IMG/VR virus record: IMGVR_UViG_3300001715_000002
Location: 1-58,856 of that record
From: a virus
Direction: 5' to 3' (one strand)
DNA: 58,856 bases
Under the pieces are notes generated by a model. It searched no databases, had not been told where the DNA came from, and saw only the letters and a program-made list of their open reading frames with translations. Positions 36,301 through 44,111 of the stretch are shown here, one piece after another (position 1 is the stretch's first letter; every line of letters starts with the position of its first letter). The position numbers and the translations under genes were made by a program.

Positions 36301-37908
36301 ATCGATGCTAATTCGTCACGTTCGTCGCTTTCCACGAACCTGACCAGCCAGTATCAGAGCTTCGTCGCGAGTCAGCTCACCAAATACGAAACCACGTCCA
36401 CCGCCAACCTGGCGCGATCCACCCTACAGACCGACGTTCAGGCGTATACCGACAACAAGTTTTCGGCGGTTCAGCTCACCGCGTCGGCGACCGCCTCGGG
36501 CACCAGTCTCGTTACCAACGGACTGTTCGCCAACGGTTCGATCGAGGGCTGGGGCGATTCCACGCTGGTCAGGATTCTCAACAAATCAGACAGCGCGTCG
36601 GTCATCTACAAGAACTGCCCCACCAATTACTTCGCCGAGTTCGGTGACGATCAGCACGACCTCGACCGCTACTTCGTCGGCGAGTGGAAAGACTGCGCCG
36701 CCCACGAAGAGTTTGCCGGCAAGTTCAGTTGTTGTCGGGGTAGTAGTTCCGGCGGCCGGCTGGATATCGCGATTCAGTGGCGAGACGTCGATGGCGTGCT
36801 TTTCTTAGGCGAAACCATGCAAACGGTGACGTTGACCGATGAGGCTGCCGGCTCCTGGCAAACCTCGGAGGTCAGCTCGACCATCTCCCCCGGTGGAGCG
36901 GTGAGAGCCCGCGTTCTCATTACCCGCAAGGCCGGGAGTTTCGGAAAGCTCTATTTCACCAACGTGGTGATGGTGCGCAACGACCCGGCACTGAACGCCT
37001 TCTACACCGCCAAGGTCAGCTCGAATGGCCTTATCGGAGGCTTTGGCATCTACAACAACGGTCTGACTGTTGACGCCGGATTCGAGGTCGACAAGTTCTG
37101 GATCGGCCGCACGGAGGGCAAGGTCAAACCCTTCGTCGTGATGAACGGCAGCGTCTACATGGACGACGCCATGATCAACACCGTGACGATCGGCAAGCTG
37201 CGCTCGGCGACAGGCGGCGTCATCATTTCCGGCGGCAAGATCAAGGCGGAATTTATCGACGCTGACAATCTGGTCGTGAAATCAGCTGCGACGTTCACCG
37301 GTCAGGGCTCGCTATCCAAGAAAAACTCGCTGGGCTATTCGGAGGTTACAGGCACCAAGCCGCCGACCGATGCTGACCGCACGGCTTCGAACATCTCGTA
37401 TGACACCAAGCGCGCCGGCGGTCGAAATATCGGCGACGTGCTCGAGGACGTGGCTGTCACTCGAAACCGGACGAACTACTGGATTCGTCCAGGCGAGACG
37501 ACGATCAATGGCAACGCCATCTACACCGGGGACGCATACGTCGACACCCTTCAGATCAAGGGCGGAGCCATCATCGTGCCGCGTCAGGCGTTCGGTGTGG
37601 GTCAGGCTTCGGCTTCGCTCAGCATCGGCTCAGGCGTCTTCCCAGGCCCGATGGTGACGCTGATCTGCATGGCGTCGTTCACCAAACTCGGCGATGGCGA
37701 CCAGCGGGTGATCATCGAGTATCGCAATCGCGAGCAGTTGAACGAGTGGATCAAGCTGGTGACGGAATGGCCGGACACCTACACGATCTCAACCATCATG
37801 GGCTTTCGTCAGATCGGCAACACCGGCGTTCACGATGTCCGTGCGCGCTTCACCGACTCGAACAGTGACGGTCGAGTGTCACTGGTCTTCTTCCTGGGGC
37901 AACGCTAA
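30328..37908 (+). CDS. Giant tail tip protein, gpI-J-like
   Basis: This 2526-residue protein is the central hub and host-recognition protein. The first 100 residues and the membrane-like segment (about 98-155, then a PPS linker) correspond to lambda gpI fused to gpJ. Residues about 160-860 form the hub, followed by fibronectin-like domains (about 860-1130) and long coiled coils (1140-1360 and 1540-1800). Three beta-jelly-roll, carbohydrate-binding-like modules begin near 1368, 1801 and 2059. Two coiled-coil units, near 1291 and 1712 (both with TASIRTE), are an internal duplication. The C-terminus is a beta-rich receptor-binding part. Confidence 0.9.
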   Translation: MSTSLIPVVQIEPQHVNLIVVYNALDLRDRETAKLNFDPSKTLADYMQGLEDVDQWSVSINGESYSPDDWVLINPAPDDYITVVPIPYGGGGGSKNIMRMVALVAIAVVAPYAAAYMLGTTVAAMGIAGAALTGVITMAGGMLVNALLPPSVPSANNSVSQSESPTYGIDGSKNTQTEDTIIPLIYGSYRYAGNIVNLSTDNEGKTQIVKAMMVVSEGEIDGISDFQVNDQPFDNYEDVETDWRPGAANQTAYGWFQDTKRMVNKAITLSTEEWAQHTTEGEIDRFRLDYLWPQGLVSINDKGKRTVYQAEMKAQYRKAGTTAWIDLPQRIYTEAATSQPYRVSFESPKLAEGIYEIRTRRLNNKATEVNVSDTVQLADIVEIIDDRVPYNHTASFAIRVRLTDQLGSLPKMTAKIRGIKVAKYTYNGELITREWSNNPAWIAVDLLTNKRYGAGLVLSRIDWRAFNDWAQFCLDNELTFNGVFDTFSNAWDAAQVVLRVGHARFTTIGTTLSLAIYRASEPVMMFGNGNIIEGSLKLNWSSIEDRSNEFEIEFYDKELDNKQNTVRLINEDSIARGDMQRISTTRMVGIDNEKQAYNEALFQKAMNEGLVMSGQLEAPIEAMVCGVGDVVLVQHDMPQWGESGRIRPGSTAKIIKIDRTLEIGASPVNMSMMVHHSVVKRASPTVAIVNHNSGSVFIQGVPASVAATRLVFGDQDRRILSIRSANGYTEIQLADTDGLAVGTGFELWDTDVIEARQIASYDAETSQITLVSALGQVPADLSNYMIGVTDKAAKPFTVVGVSGDGDYSRVLKLIEYNETIFDPANFQPTPIYSRPVQTVQHVRDLTVIEDSIIKSASLISSLIVSWSLPEDGNYAGAKVYIARNGGEMEIHGIAGAGVTSYHLQAKFGEELVIRVVAYDGGGRTANYNTAPQVTYNVTGSLDVPANVTGFTARLDRDGVELNWIKLADPDVVGYEIREGEDWETGTLIVEDHAGTRFFTTLKENGVYSYWIKAIDLRGAMSRVATTASVRELITPPVPDGVSITVTAFTATIVIAAAPFGITWEVWRSNAPLLNGQILSNAVLAGTGDTVQIVGLDYDTTYYLYIRGRSAFGVSAWYPTQFQTSADPAEIMEFIAGQIDESALAQELAKEIEKISAPEGIVGSVNERLAGVRDDLADEAVRVDGLINEANESTNKVQQNLLDETVRLDGRVDGISLSIDATQLTLSQRDDELAQRLLEAETSIVDEARASKDRDSALTETVQGITATFEDNNAYLGELRRVEAERDAIQAIQFEALAVTAANRTASIRTEKQIRIDGDTAEASERSALEVRVNDNEGAIVTESLTRADELSVISSRIGELSAKLDAVPQFGSGFEPGTDLTQWQVPTTDTLTVQSVDIYQGTQSALLTSSSATPTPGTDGIGVTRALIPSGAAEAFEGYEIVVQIAAKQPADNPTAEFAIAFATNGVGSSTWRMFTPTPSWDVYQFTWQVPEGSTVGVNNIAIWADTSGSGKGLLVDGVTVRRANAEISEITAAITTEQEARVSADEALSTDIQATTARLGLAEAAILEEITARATAEEATTGQITAITTRVGDNETRIAEETQARTTQTDALATRTTAMETRMGEAEGAITSETETRATADEALGLQIEEIKAEMGGDTAAVVEERQARVTADSALAYQISSVSARVDDAAAQLLNEQRVQIEQASLDAVQFEAIEASRAGSTASIRTEQNIRLEDDLAEASRRESIETQVGDLESTITEEAVARSTADMTLADQISQVSSKVDQNQASVSEQIKTSITGNSLIRDGSFELGDLALWGGSAVSISNIRERRDSTSPLNQNAPARYFVELDDVNHDTTAYLHNQGMVPVTPGAQYTFDASYAVRGEGDISIEFSVRFFDQDGNQVSWPSIKRVNHAETVAWLKLGPVTLTAPADGVQAMIIIGRISGGSGSLLVTNIRGYRVDEALASKIDQVQASIGPNIATAMTAYETKIDANSSRSSLSTNLTSQYQSFVASQLTKYETTSTANLARSTLQTDVQAYTDNKFSAVQLTASATASGTSLVTNGLFANGSIEGWGDSTLVRILNKSDSASVIYKNCPTNYFAEFGDDQHDLDRYFVGEWKDCAAHEEFAGKFSCCRGSSSGGRLDIAIQWRDVDGVLFLGETMQTVTLTDEAAGSWQTSEVSSTISPGGAVRARVLITRKAGSFGKLYFTNVVMVRNDPALNAFYTAKVSSNGLIGGFGIYNNGLTVDAGFEVDKFWIGRTEGKVKPFVVMNGSVYMDDAMINTVTIGKLRSATGGVIISGGKIKAEFIDADNLVVKSAATFTGQGSLSKKNSLGYSEVTGTKPPTDADRTASNISYDTKRAGGRNIGDVLEDVAVTRNRTNYWIRPGETTINGNAIYTGDAYVDTLQIKGGAIIVPRQAFGVGQASASLSIGSGVFPGPMVTLICMASFTKLGDGDQRVIIEYRNREQLNEWIKLVTEWPDTYTISTIMGFRQIGNTGVHDVRARFTDSNSDGRVSLVFFLGQR

Positions 37909-38444
37909 TGGCAGATGAAACGACGGCAACGACCGAGATCGAAGCCGATGACGAGGAATACGGGGTGGTGTCGTCAAAGGACGACCTGCCCTTCGTGATG
38001 CCGATGGAAGAGTTCCCCGAACTCCCGGAAGGCGGTATTCAGGAGCCAGTGCCGCTGGTGAAGTTCACGGTCTACAACAACGAGACCGGTCGAGTCACCC
38101 AGTTTGGGGAATGCGCTGCCGATGAGCTGGAATTTCAGGACCAGGACGAACCTCACCTGACCGTCATCGAGGGCGTTTACCATTTCGACGACTACTACGT
38201 CGACCTGGCCACCCATGAACCTCGCGAGAAGCAAAACTACCTCTACCGGCTCGAGACCACGCCGCTGACGCTGACGATCATTGGCCTGCCCGCCGGAACG
38301 AAACTGGCAGTTGCCGGTATGGCTCTTGTGACCGACGAAGAGGCAACGGAGATCGACTTCGACGTGCCCGGCACGCACGAAATCAGCCTGTCGGGACTGG
38401 TCTCTCATCACAACACCAGCTTCGAGGTGACGATCGATGGCTAA
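37908..38444 (+). CDS. Acidic virion-associated hypothetical
   Basis: This 178-residue protein starts one base within the tip gene stop. It is acidic at the N-terminus and beta-rich after residue 45. It has no Cys-rich or enzymatic motif. Translation coupled to the tip gene suggests a tip-associated or fibre accessory role. The family is not recognised. Confidence 0.55.
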   Translation: MADETTATTEIEADDEEYGVVSSKDDLPFVMPMEEFPELPEGGIQEPVPLVKFTVYNNETGRVTQFGECAADELEFQDQDEPHLTVIEGVYHFDDYYVDLATHEPREKQNYLYRLETTPLTLTIIGLPAGTKLAVAGMALVTDEEATEIDFDVPGTHEISLSGLVSHHNTSFEVTIDG

Positions 38445-38838
38445 ACTGTCCGTCCGCAAATTCGAGTGCCAGGATGCGGCGATCGCCGATCACTGTCTCA
38501 AGGTCGATCAGGCTGCCGAAGAGGCACGCTCGCGGTTTCTGACCTCCGGCACCGGCCAAGCCATGGCCTATCAGTCGAAGTTCGAGGATGCCTCGCGCTT
38601 TCTCGCCAATGAGGCTGGCGCCTTCCCATGGCTCGGGGCGGAAGCCGAGATTCGGGACAAGACGATGCGCGAGGTGGCGACAGTCATCGTAGAGACCCGC
38701 AAAAAGTGGGACATGATCGGTTCCACTATAGAGATCCATCGTCTCCAGGCGAAACAGGCAATTCGCGATGCCAAGACACCGGCAATCATGCATGCGATCG
38801 CCGAAAGCACCGTCAAAGCTCTCTCAGAACTCGCGTGA
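38437..38838 (+). CDS. Helical hypothetical protein
   Basis: This 133-residue protein overlaps the previous gene by 8 bp. It is predicted helical throughout, with charged and Ala-rich segments and no motif. It may be a small tail-associated chaperone for the preceding protein, given coupling and position. It ends 14 bp before palindrome 10. Confidence 0.5.
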   Translation: MAKLSVRKFECQDAAIADHCLKVDQAAEEARSRFLTSGTGQAMAYQSKFEDASRFLANEAGAFPWLGAEAEIRDKTMREVATVIVETRKKWDMIGSTIEIHRLQAKQAIRDAKTPAIMHAIAESTVKALSELA

Positions 38839-38852
38839 GGGCTTGACAAAAT

Positions 38853-38874
38853 AGTAAGTAAGCGCTTACTTACC
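38853..38874. promoter_or_regulatory. GTAAG-family palindrome 10 with upstream -35
   Basis: GTAAGTAAGCGCTTACTTAC at 38854-38873. A perfect TTGACA (38843-38848) lies just before it, so the operator occupies the spacer and -10 region of the presumed lysis promoter. Confidence 0.85.
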
Positions 38875-38920
38875 ATGATATGATTGCCCGGTCATTAACC
38901 TTTGGCGGGGAGATTGCGAC

Positions 38921-39277
38921 GTGAAGGATACGATCACTGAGGAAGTGGTTTCGACCCTTGCCTCTCAACCTATTGGCGATGCGATCCCCGAACCGGTGCT
39001 GAACTGGGCCGACAAAAGTCTCTGGATCGTCATGGGCTTCATTCTGTTGGGTCATGTCGCACGCAATCTCGTCTCCGACGAGCCATTCAATATCCGCAAG
39101 TTCATCGGGGAAATGATCCTCGCCGCCATCGGGGCTGTCTCGATCTACGTGATGGGACTGCTACAGGGGCTGCCCGAGCCACAGATCATCTTCATCGGCC
39201 TACTGACTAGCCTGGGCGGTCTGCGAGCTCTCGAATGGGCCGCGAAGATCACTCGTGCGGTCAAGAAAATCTCGTAA
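38921..39277 (+). CDS. Phage holin
   Basis: This 118-residue membrane protein begins the lysis pair. Hydrophobic spans are about residues 34-46, 66-84 and 88-98, with an amphipathic N-terminus and a basic C-terminus (KITRAVKKIS), as in class I/II holins. It sits 12 bp before an endolysin and directly downstream of operator 10, so lysis timing is probably under that operator. Confidence 0.8.
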   Translation: MKDTITEEVVSTLASQPIGDAIPEPVLNWADKSLWIVMGFILLGHVARNLVSDEPFNIRKFIGEMILAAIGAVSIYVMGLLQGLPEPQIIFIGLLTSLGGLRALEWAAKITRAVKKIS

Positions 39278-39289
39278 GGAGATAGACCC

Positions 39290-39775
39290 ATGCAATTCGC
39301 ACTCAACTTCCCCCGTCGTGAGTTCGAGCTTTCCCAGACTGCCGTTCGCAAGGGTATCGATAACACGGTCCCCGACGAGCTCGTGCCGAATGCCGCTCGC
39401 CTTTCCTGGTGGCTGCAAGAGCTTCGCAACAAGATCAACCGGCTTCACCGCCAAGAGTCTCGCTCGCGTGAGCTGCCGATCGTCATCACCTCCGGTTATC
39501 GCTGCCCGGCGCTGAACGAAGCCATCGGCGGCGCCGAGAATTCGCAGCACTCCAAGGCAGAAGCCGTCGACATTCACGTCCCTGGCATGACCTCGCGTCA
39601 GCTCGTCGACTTCATCGTGGCCAACCAACCCGGCTACGACCAGATGATCGAAGAGTTCGGCCAGTGGGTGCATGTCAGCGTGACCACTCGCCCGCGTGGG
39701 GAAGTGCTCGTTGCCAAGCGCAACTCTCGGGGCAAGGTCAGCTACGCCCCTCTCGTGACGCAAGAAGAAGCCTAA
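39290..39775 (+). CDS. Endolysin, M15 peptidase
   Basis: This 161-residue enzyme has the M15 zinc peptidase signature: SGYRCPALN (68-76), then SQHSKAEAVDIH with His87 and Asp94, and WVHVS with His128. These metal ligands place it with L-Ala-D-Glu or D-Ala-D-Ala peptidases of phage origin. It has no signal peptide, so it depends on the holin. SD is AAGGAGA. Confidence 0.9.
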   Translation: MQFALNFPRREFELSQTAVRKGIDNTVPDELVPNAARLSWWLQELRNKINRLHRQESRSRELPIVITSGYRCPALNEAIGGAENSQHSKAEAVDIHVPGMTSRQLVDFIVANQPGYDQMIEEFGQWVHVSVTTRPRGEVLVAKRNSRGKVSYAPLVTQEEA

Positions 39776-39781
39776 TCCTGG

Positions 39782-39801
39782 GCCGGCTCCGGCCGGCTTT
39801 T
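39782..39801 (+). terminator. Terminator after the endolysin
   Basis: GCCGGC at 39782-39787 and 39792-39797 form a 6-bp stem with a 4-nt loop and a TTTT tail. Confidence 0.75.
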
Positions 39802-39812
39802 CGAGGTGAATC

Positions 39813-40022
39813 ATGACCGACACCGATGCAATCGCCACGATCTCTGGCTTGACCACGGAGGCCAATAACGAGACCACCGCGATCCAGACCGCTTATTCGA
39901 ATTTCGACGCGTCCAAAGCGGCATTGACCCAGGCCGAAGCGGAAGTTTCTGCGCGACTAACGCTCATGGACAAGCGGGTTCGCTACGTCATCAATCGATA
40001 TGGGGAAGGCAATGGCGCTTGA
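39813..40022 (+). CDS. Small helical protein before the fibres
   Basis: This 69-residue protein starts behind GAGGTGA. It is Thr/Ala-rich and predicted helical, similar in feel to the N-terminal helices of the following fibre proteins. It overlaps the fibre gene by 11 bp. It may be a fibre chaperone or detached N-terminal anchor. Confidence 0.5.
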   Translation: MTDTDAIATISGLTTEANNETTAIQTAYSNFDASKAALTQAEAEVSARLTLMDKRVRYVINRYGEGNGA

Positions 40023-41457
40023 TCCGAATCTACAGGTCTCGATCGACAGTCTCCAGACCGCTCATACCAGCGTGATCGAAGCCGTTCGGGGCTACACCGG
40101 TGGCAGTATCGCCAAGAGCACCAATGATCTGCTGCTGAAACACGCCAGCGCCAATCGCGGAATCGATGAAGCCGAGTCCGGGTTAATCAATCAGATTCTG
40201 GCTCTCGACAATGCCCCGGTGCCTTCTTTCCTAGCTGGTTTCATCCGTCGCTCGTTCATGAAAGGCGAAGCCTCCATCGATCATGGCTATACGGCCAATC
40301 AACTCCTTGGATTCAAACGAGCCTCGGTGAAATGGGCGTTTGGTCCCGGCGGCAATATCACTCAGGTGCCGGTCGACACCCTGGCCTATGCCTATGACCC
40401 CCTGACCGGTTATCCGATTGGCGCGCTTTTGGAAGGCGCAGCGACGAACATTCGCCCCTACTCACATGAGTTCAGCCGCTGGCCCGTTGCCAATGGCTCG
40501 ACCTTCTCAACCTCATCTGAATCGACCGTCATCGACGGCATTGGCCCGTGGAAATTCAACGAGGGCACACAGACTGACGTTCAGCACTACTTCCTCCACG
40601 GCGCAAGGCTGACTGCTGGATTCTGGACCGACTCGATCATCGTCAAAGCCGGTGAGCGTTCCAAGATCGAGATCAGAGTCACCGACTATGGACCCTCAAG
40701 CCAAGCCGGGTTTGATCTCGAGAATGGTCAGATTTTCAACCAGCCATCGCCGTCGCAATCCTCAGCCAAGATGACCAAGTTGCCCAATGGCTACTGGCTC
40801 TGCGAGGTGACTTTCTACGTCGATGCCGAGGCCGACGGCAACGTGCTCTACATGCTGAGCAAGGACGGTGGCGTCAACGAAGCGTATGCCGGTGAGGGAG
40901 ACAAGGGCGTCTACATGCTTCATGCCCAGCTTGAGGCCAACTCATGCTCTACATCTCGAATTCTTTGCGCCGGAACGCCAACCTCTCGCGCTGCCGATGA
41001 TCCGACCTGGGAGTTGGATGATTCTCACAACAAGGAAGGGTTCTCGTTCTATCTGGAGGGCGTCCAGGGTTCCCGTCAGGGAACCGCGTTGTTCTATTCG
41101 AATGTCGGAGGTCTCGATAGTCATCTTCGCGTCGGCTTCCCGGACAACAACAGCGCGGCGGTGTGGTTCAACCAGAACAACGCCGGTGCCCGCAGCATTC
41201 CGCTTTCCGATTTCCCCTCCTACGTCCCAGGCACTCCATTCAAATTGGCAGTCAGCGTAGGGCCGACCAAGATCGCAGTCGCCCTCAACGGTGAGCTGTC
41301 GAGGATGGATATCAGCAGCCGCGGCGTCCCCGCCGTCAATCGTGCGCGGCTCGGCGCCATTTCGGATACCAACAATGGCATCAATGGGCAAATCGTCGAG
41401 TTTCGCGAGTTCCCCATGGTGCTCAGTGAAGAGCAGGTTTTGGAGATGACCACATGA
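40012..41457 (+). CDS. Tail fibre / receptor-binding protein 1
   Basis: This 481-residue protein has an N-terminal helical stalk (about 1-75), a conserved LAYAYDPLTGYPIGALLEGAATN segment (about 125-148) common in phage fibres, a beta-sandwich CBM-like middle and a C-terminal lectin-like or concanavalin-type domain ending in a RARLGAISDTNNGINGQIVEF block. It is a paralogue of the next gene, which shares N-terminal, YAYDP and terminal blocks. Start at 40012 behind GGGGAAGG. Confidence 0.75.
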   Translation: MALDPNLQVSIDSLQTAHTSVIEAVRGYTGGSIAKSTNDLLLKHASANRGIDEAESGLINQILALDNAPVPSFLAGFIRRSFMKGEASIDHGYTANQLLGFKRASVKWAFGPGGNITQVPVDTLAYAYDPLTGYPIGALLEGAATNIRPYSHEFSRWPVANGSTFSTSSESTVIDGIGPWKFNEGTQTDVQHYFLHGARLTAGFWTDSIIVKAGERSKIEIRVTDYGPSSQAGFDLENGQIFNQPSPSQSSAKMTKLPNGYWLCEVTFYVDAEADGNVLYMLSKDGGVNEAYAGEGDKGVYMLHAQLEANSCSTSRILCAGTPTSRAADDPTWELDDSHNKEGFSFYLEGVQGSRQGTALFYSNVGGLDSHLRVGFPDNNSAAVWFNQNNAGARSIPLSDFPSYVPGTPFKLAVSVGPTKIAVALNGELSRMDISSRGVPAVNRARLGAISDTNNGINGQIVEFREFPMVLSEEQVLEMTT

Positions 41458-42884
41458 CGCAGACGCTCGATACCGCCCATGCCGCGTCAATCACCGAGCT
41501 ACAGACGCGTCACGCCAAACTGATGACCTCGGTGCGCAACTATACCGACACCAGCGTCACGGCATCGACAGCCGAGCTCACCGCCGCCCGCTCTGCCCTG
41601 ATGGATAACATCGACGCCAAGGAGCAATCGCTGCTGGGCCTGGCACAGAGAAAGGCGACGAAGCCACTCCCCTCGATGATTCTGGACTTCCGAGAGCAGG
41701 TGTTTCTCCAAGGCAATCGTATCATCGAGCGCGGCCGTGACGTTGCCGATCTGCTCCAGGTGCTGCGTGGCTCGTCGAAGTGGTGCTTTGGCCCTACCGG
41801 CAATGTCCGTGAATTCCCGGCGAACACCGTTGCCTACGCCTACGATCCGACGACCGGAGAGGCAAAAGGTATTTCCCTGGAAGGTGCCGGCACCAACCTG
41901 CACCCCTACAGCACGGACATGACCAACGCGAATGTAACTCGCCTGAGATGCGATGTTGCGGTCTCAAGCGAAACCTCTCCTATTACGGGTCAAAAAGCTT
42001 TCAAGCTGACCTGCCTTGAGAACAACACGACAGGCTTAGATCCCGGCACGTTCAGCGTCACCAATGGAACGAAATACACCACCACCGTCATCGCCAAAGC
42101 GGGATCGGCAAACGGCATTACGCTGGTCTTCAAGTCATTTCAGTCGGGCTGGCAAGCGGGTGAGATTCGATTCGATGGGTCTGTCGATTCCTCGACGGGA
42201 TCGGGTTGGAAACTCGAAGAGCAATGCGATCTGCGCGATGGATGGGTAATGGCGCGCGTGTCCTGCACGGCAAGTCAGGATTCGACCGCAGCCTCGGTTG
42301 AGTATCGCATCACCCACAATGACGCGAACCCAGCCGTTGGACAGACTATCCATCTCGCCCACTGGCAGATCGAGACCGGCAACGGATCGACGATCATTCC
42401 GACAGCCGCAACGGCCGTTACCCGTGCAGCCGACAACATGCTGCGCGACCTGTCGTTCGAGCATAACCCCAACGGCTTCACCTTCTATGTCGAAGGTGTG
42501 CAGACCTCCGACACCGGATCGCTGGTGTTCTATTCCCTGAACAACAGCACAAGCAAGAGTATCCGAGTGGGTGTGCCGTCCAACAATAACGCGATCTTCT
42601 GGGTGAATTACGATCGCCTGGCCAATATCTCTACGACCAACTTCCCGGTAGTGAAAGGCGGCAGCAACAAGATTGCGGTGTCCGTGAATGCCACGCGCTT
42701 CGCGGTCGCCTGCAATGGTTCTGTCAGCTATACCAGCACGCCTCCCCAGGGTATCCCGATCTTCAACCGCGCCAAGCTTGGTGCTATCTCCGACACCAAC
42801 AACGCCATCAACGGCACCATCGCTGAGTTCCGCGCCTACCCGATGGCGATGGAAGCGGCCGATCTGATCGTTCTTACTACCTGA
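41454..42884 (+). CDS. Tail fibre / receptor-binding protein 2 (paralogue)
   Basis: This 476-residue protein is a tandem paralogue of the previous gene, which it overlaps by 4 bp. Shared features are the helical start, VAYAYDPTTGEAKGISLEGAGTN, a beta-sandwich middle, and the terminal KLGAISDTNNAINGTIAEF. The middle parts differ more, as expected for two receptor specificities or a heteromeric fibre. Confidence 0.75.
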   Translation: MTQTLDTAHAASITELQTRHAKLMTSVRNYTDTSVTASTAELTAARSALMDNIDAKEQSLLGLAQRKATKPLPSMILDFREQVFLQGNRIIERGRDVADLLQVLRGSSKWCFGPTGNVREFPANTVAYAYDPTTGEAKGISLEGAGTNLHPYSTDMTNANVTRLRCDVAVSSETSPITGQKAFKLTCLENNTTGLDPGTFSVTNGTKYTTTVIAKAGSANGITLVFKSFQSGWQAGEIRFDGSVDSSTGSGWKLEEQCDLRDGWVMARVSCTASQDSTAASVEYRITHNDANPAVGQTIHLAHWQIETGNGSTIIPTAATAVTRAADNMLRDLSFEHNPNGFTFYVEGVQTSDTGSLVFYSLNNSTSKSIRVGVPSNNNAIFWVNYDRLANISTTNFPVVKGGSNKIAVSVNATRFAVACNGSVSYTSTPPQGIPIFNRAKLGAISDTNNAINGTIAEFRAYPMAMEAADLIVLTT

Positions 42885-42899
42885 TACGAGACCCTGCCC

Positions 42900-43484
42900 A
42901 TGCGTGATGCTCTGCTCTATGTCGCCACTTTCAAAACTCTGGTTAATCACCTGGCGATCCACTATCCCAACATGCTCGAGCGTGATGGGAACGGCGCGAT
43001 CGTTACTCCCCCGGTGGTCACAGGATTCGCTCGCACCCCGGCGATCACCGATGGCACCGCCGTGATGGTCTACGTCCGTCTCCAGGATGAAGAGGTCGAG
43101 GATTGGCGCGGTATGCCGGGCGTCGAGATCATGGCCGAGACCGTATTCACCGGCCCCGGCACGGCTCAGCGCATCTATGACCAGGTGTTTGCCGACGAAG
43201 TGAAGTATGCACGCTACAAAGCGCTCTATCCGCACGACCCATACGCGATCGAGACAGGGCTTCTCGCCTACACCCTGACTGCCGAATTCAGCGAGCCGAC
43301 CGAAGTCGTGGTTCAGCTCGACGACGAGCCGCAAACACTGATCATGACCGACGTCTACAAGCTGTCCGTGACGCCGGACGTCAGTGTAAGCGTGGACCAC
43401 GAGGGTGTCGTGCTGAGCGAACCCGTCGTGGAGACCCGCACCATCACGCCCTCGGCGTGGATCGGTGTTCTTGCTGGAGCCTGA
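42900..43484 (+). CDS. Fibre-associated hypothetical protein
   Basis: This 194-residue protein follows the fibre pair by 16 bp. It is beta-rich and acidic without a recognised domain. The position suggests a fibre assembly protein or cap. It lies 3 bp before a 3TM holin-like gene. Confidence 0.5.
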   Translation: MRDALLYVATFKTLVNHLAIHYPNMLERDGNGAIVTPPVVTGFARTPAITDGTAVMVYVRLQDEEVEDWRGMPGVEIMAETVFTGPGTAQRIYDQVFADEVKYARYKALYPHDPYAIETGLLAYTLTAEFSEPTEVVVQLDDEPQTLIMTDVYKLSVTPDVSVSVDHEGVVLSEPVVETRTITPSAWIGVLAGA

Positions 43485-43487
43485 CAC

Positions 43488-43895
43488 ATGGGACTCTTTG
43501 CCAGGTTGTTCGGTAGTGACAACGTCATCCAGAAAGCCGCGGATGGCATCTACAATGGCGTCGACAAGGCGATCTACACCCAGGAAGAGAAAGCGATTGG
43601 CTTCCTCAACCTGCTGAAAGCCTACGAGCCGTTCAAATTGGCCCAGCGACTGCTCGCGCTGACCGTCACGGTGCCCTATGTGACCGTGTGGCTCTGTTGC
43701 GCGCTGATGCTGGTGATCGCGGGCTTCGTTGAGCCGGCTTATGGCAAACAGCTCGATGAGGCGGCGCGCACGCTCGGGGAGTTGAATAACGACACGCTGG
43801 GCATGCCAGTCGCCTTAGTGCTGTCGTTTTACTTCGCCGGCGGTGCGCTCGAGGGAGTCGTCGACAAGATTCGCTCCAAGCAGGTGAAATCCTAG
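43488..43895 (+). CDS. Second holin-like membrane protein
   Basis: This 135-residue protein has an amphipathic N-terminus, hydrophobic spans at about residues 58-78 and 105-123, and a basic C-terminus. The EEKAIGFLNLLKAYEPFKLAQRLLAL segment resembles the 3TM holin group. With the holin at 38921 this makes two candidates; one may act as antiholin. Confidence 0.55.
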   Translation: MGLFARLFGSDNVIQKAADGIYNGVDKAIYTQEEKAIGFLNLLKAYEPFKLAQRLLALTVTVPYVTVWLCCALMLVIAGFVEPAYGKQLDEAARTLGELNNDTLGMPVALVLSFYFAGGALEGVVDKIRSKQVKS

Positions 43896-43900
43896 AGAAA

Positions 43901-43938
43901 AGGCGGACAAAGCATATGGTTTTGCCTTCGTCCGCCTG
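43901..43938 (+). terminator. Hairpin before palindrome 11
   Basis: AGGCGGAC and GTCCGCCT form a perfect 8-bp stem with a 22-nt loop. No T-run follows, so it may be a processing or weak termination signal. Confidence 0.5.
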
Positions 43939-43943
43939 ATAGA

Positions 43944-43965
43944 GTAAGTAATCGCTTACTTACTG
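43944..43965. promoter_or_regulatory. GTAAG-family palindrome 11
   Basis: GTAAGTAATCGCTTACTTAC at 43945-43964; it precedes the phoH unit by about 150 bp. Confidence 0.85.
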
Positions 43966-44070
43966 GATTTTAGGCCGATGCTGTCATGCCAACGACCCTA
44001 CGATCTGGATCGACCGCCCTGTCTCGCGACAGGTGCGTGGCGTGAACGGGTGTCTCTGACTGTGTGATTG

Positions 44071-44099
44071 AAGGCGGGCTTCGGCTCGCCTTTCCTTTT
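44071..44099 (+). terminator. UUCG-loop terminator or attenuator
   Basis: AAGGCGGGC and GCTCGCCTT form a stem closed by a TTCG tetraloop, then TTTCCTTTT. It lies between operator 11 and phoH, so it could attenuate that transcript. Confidence 0.75.
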
Positions 44100-44111
44100 A
44101 AGGGTCGACCG

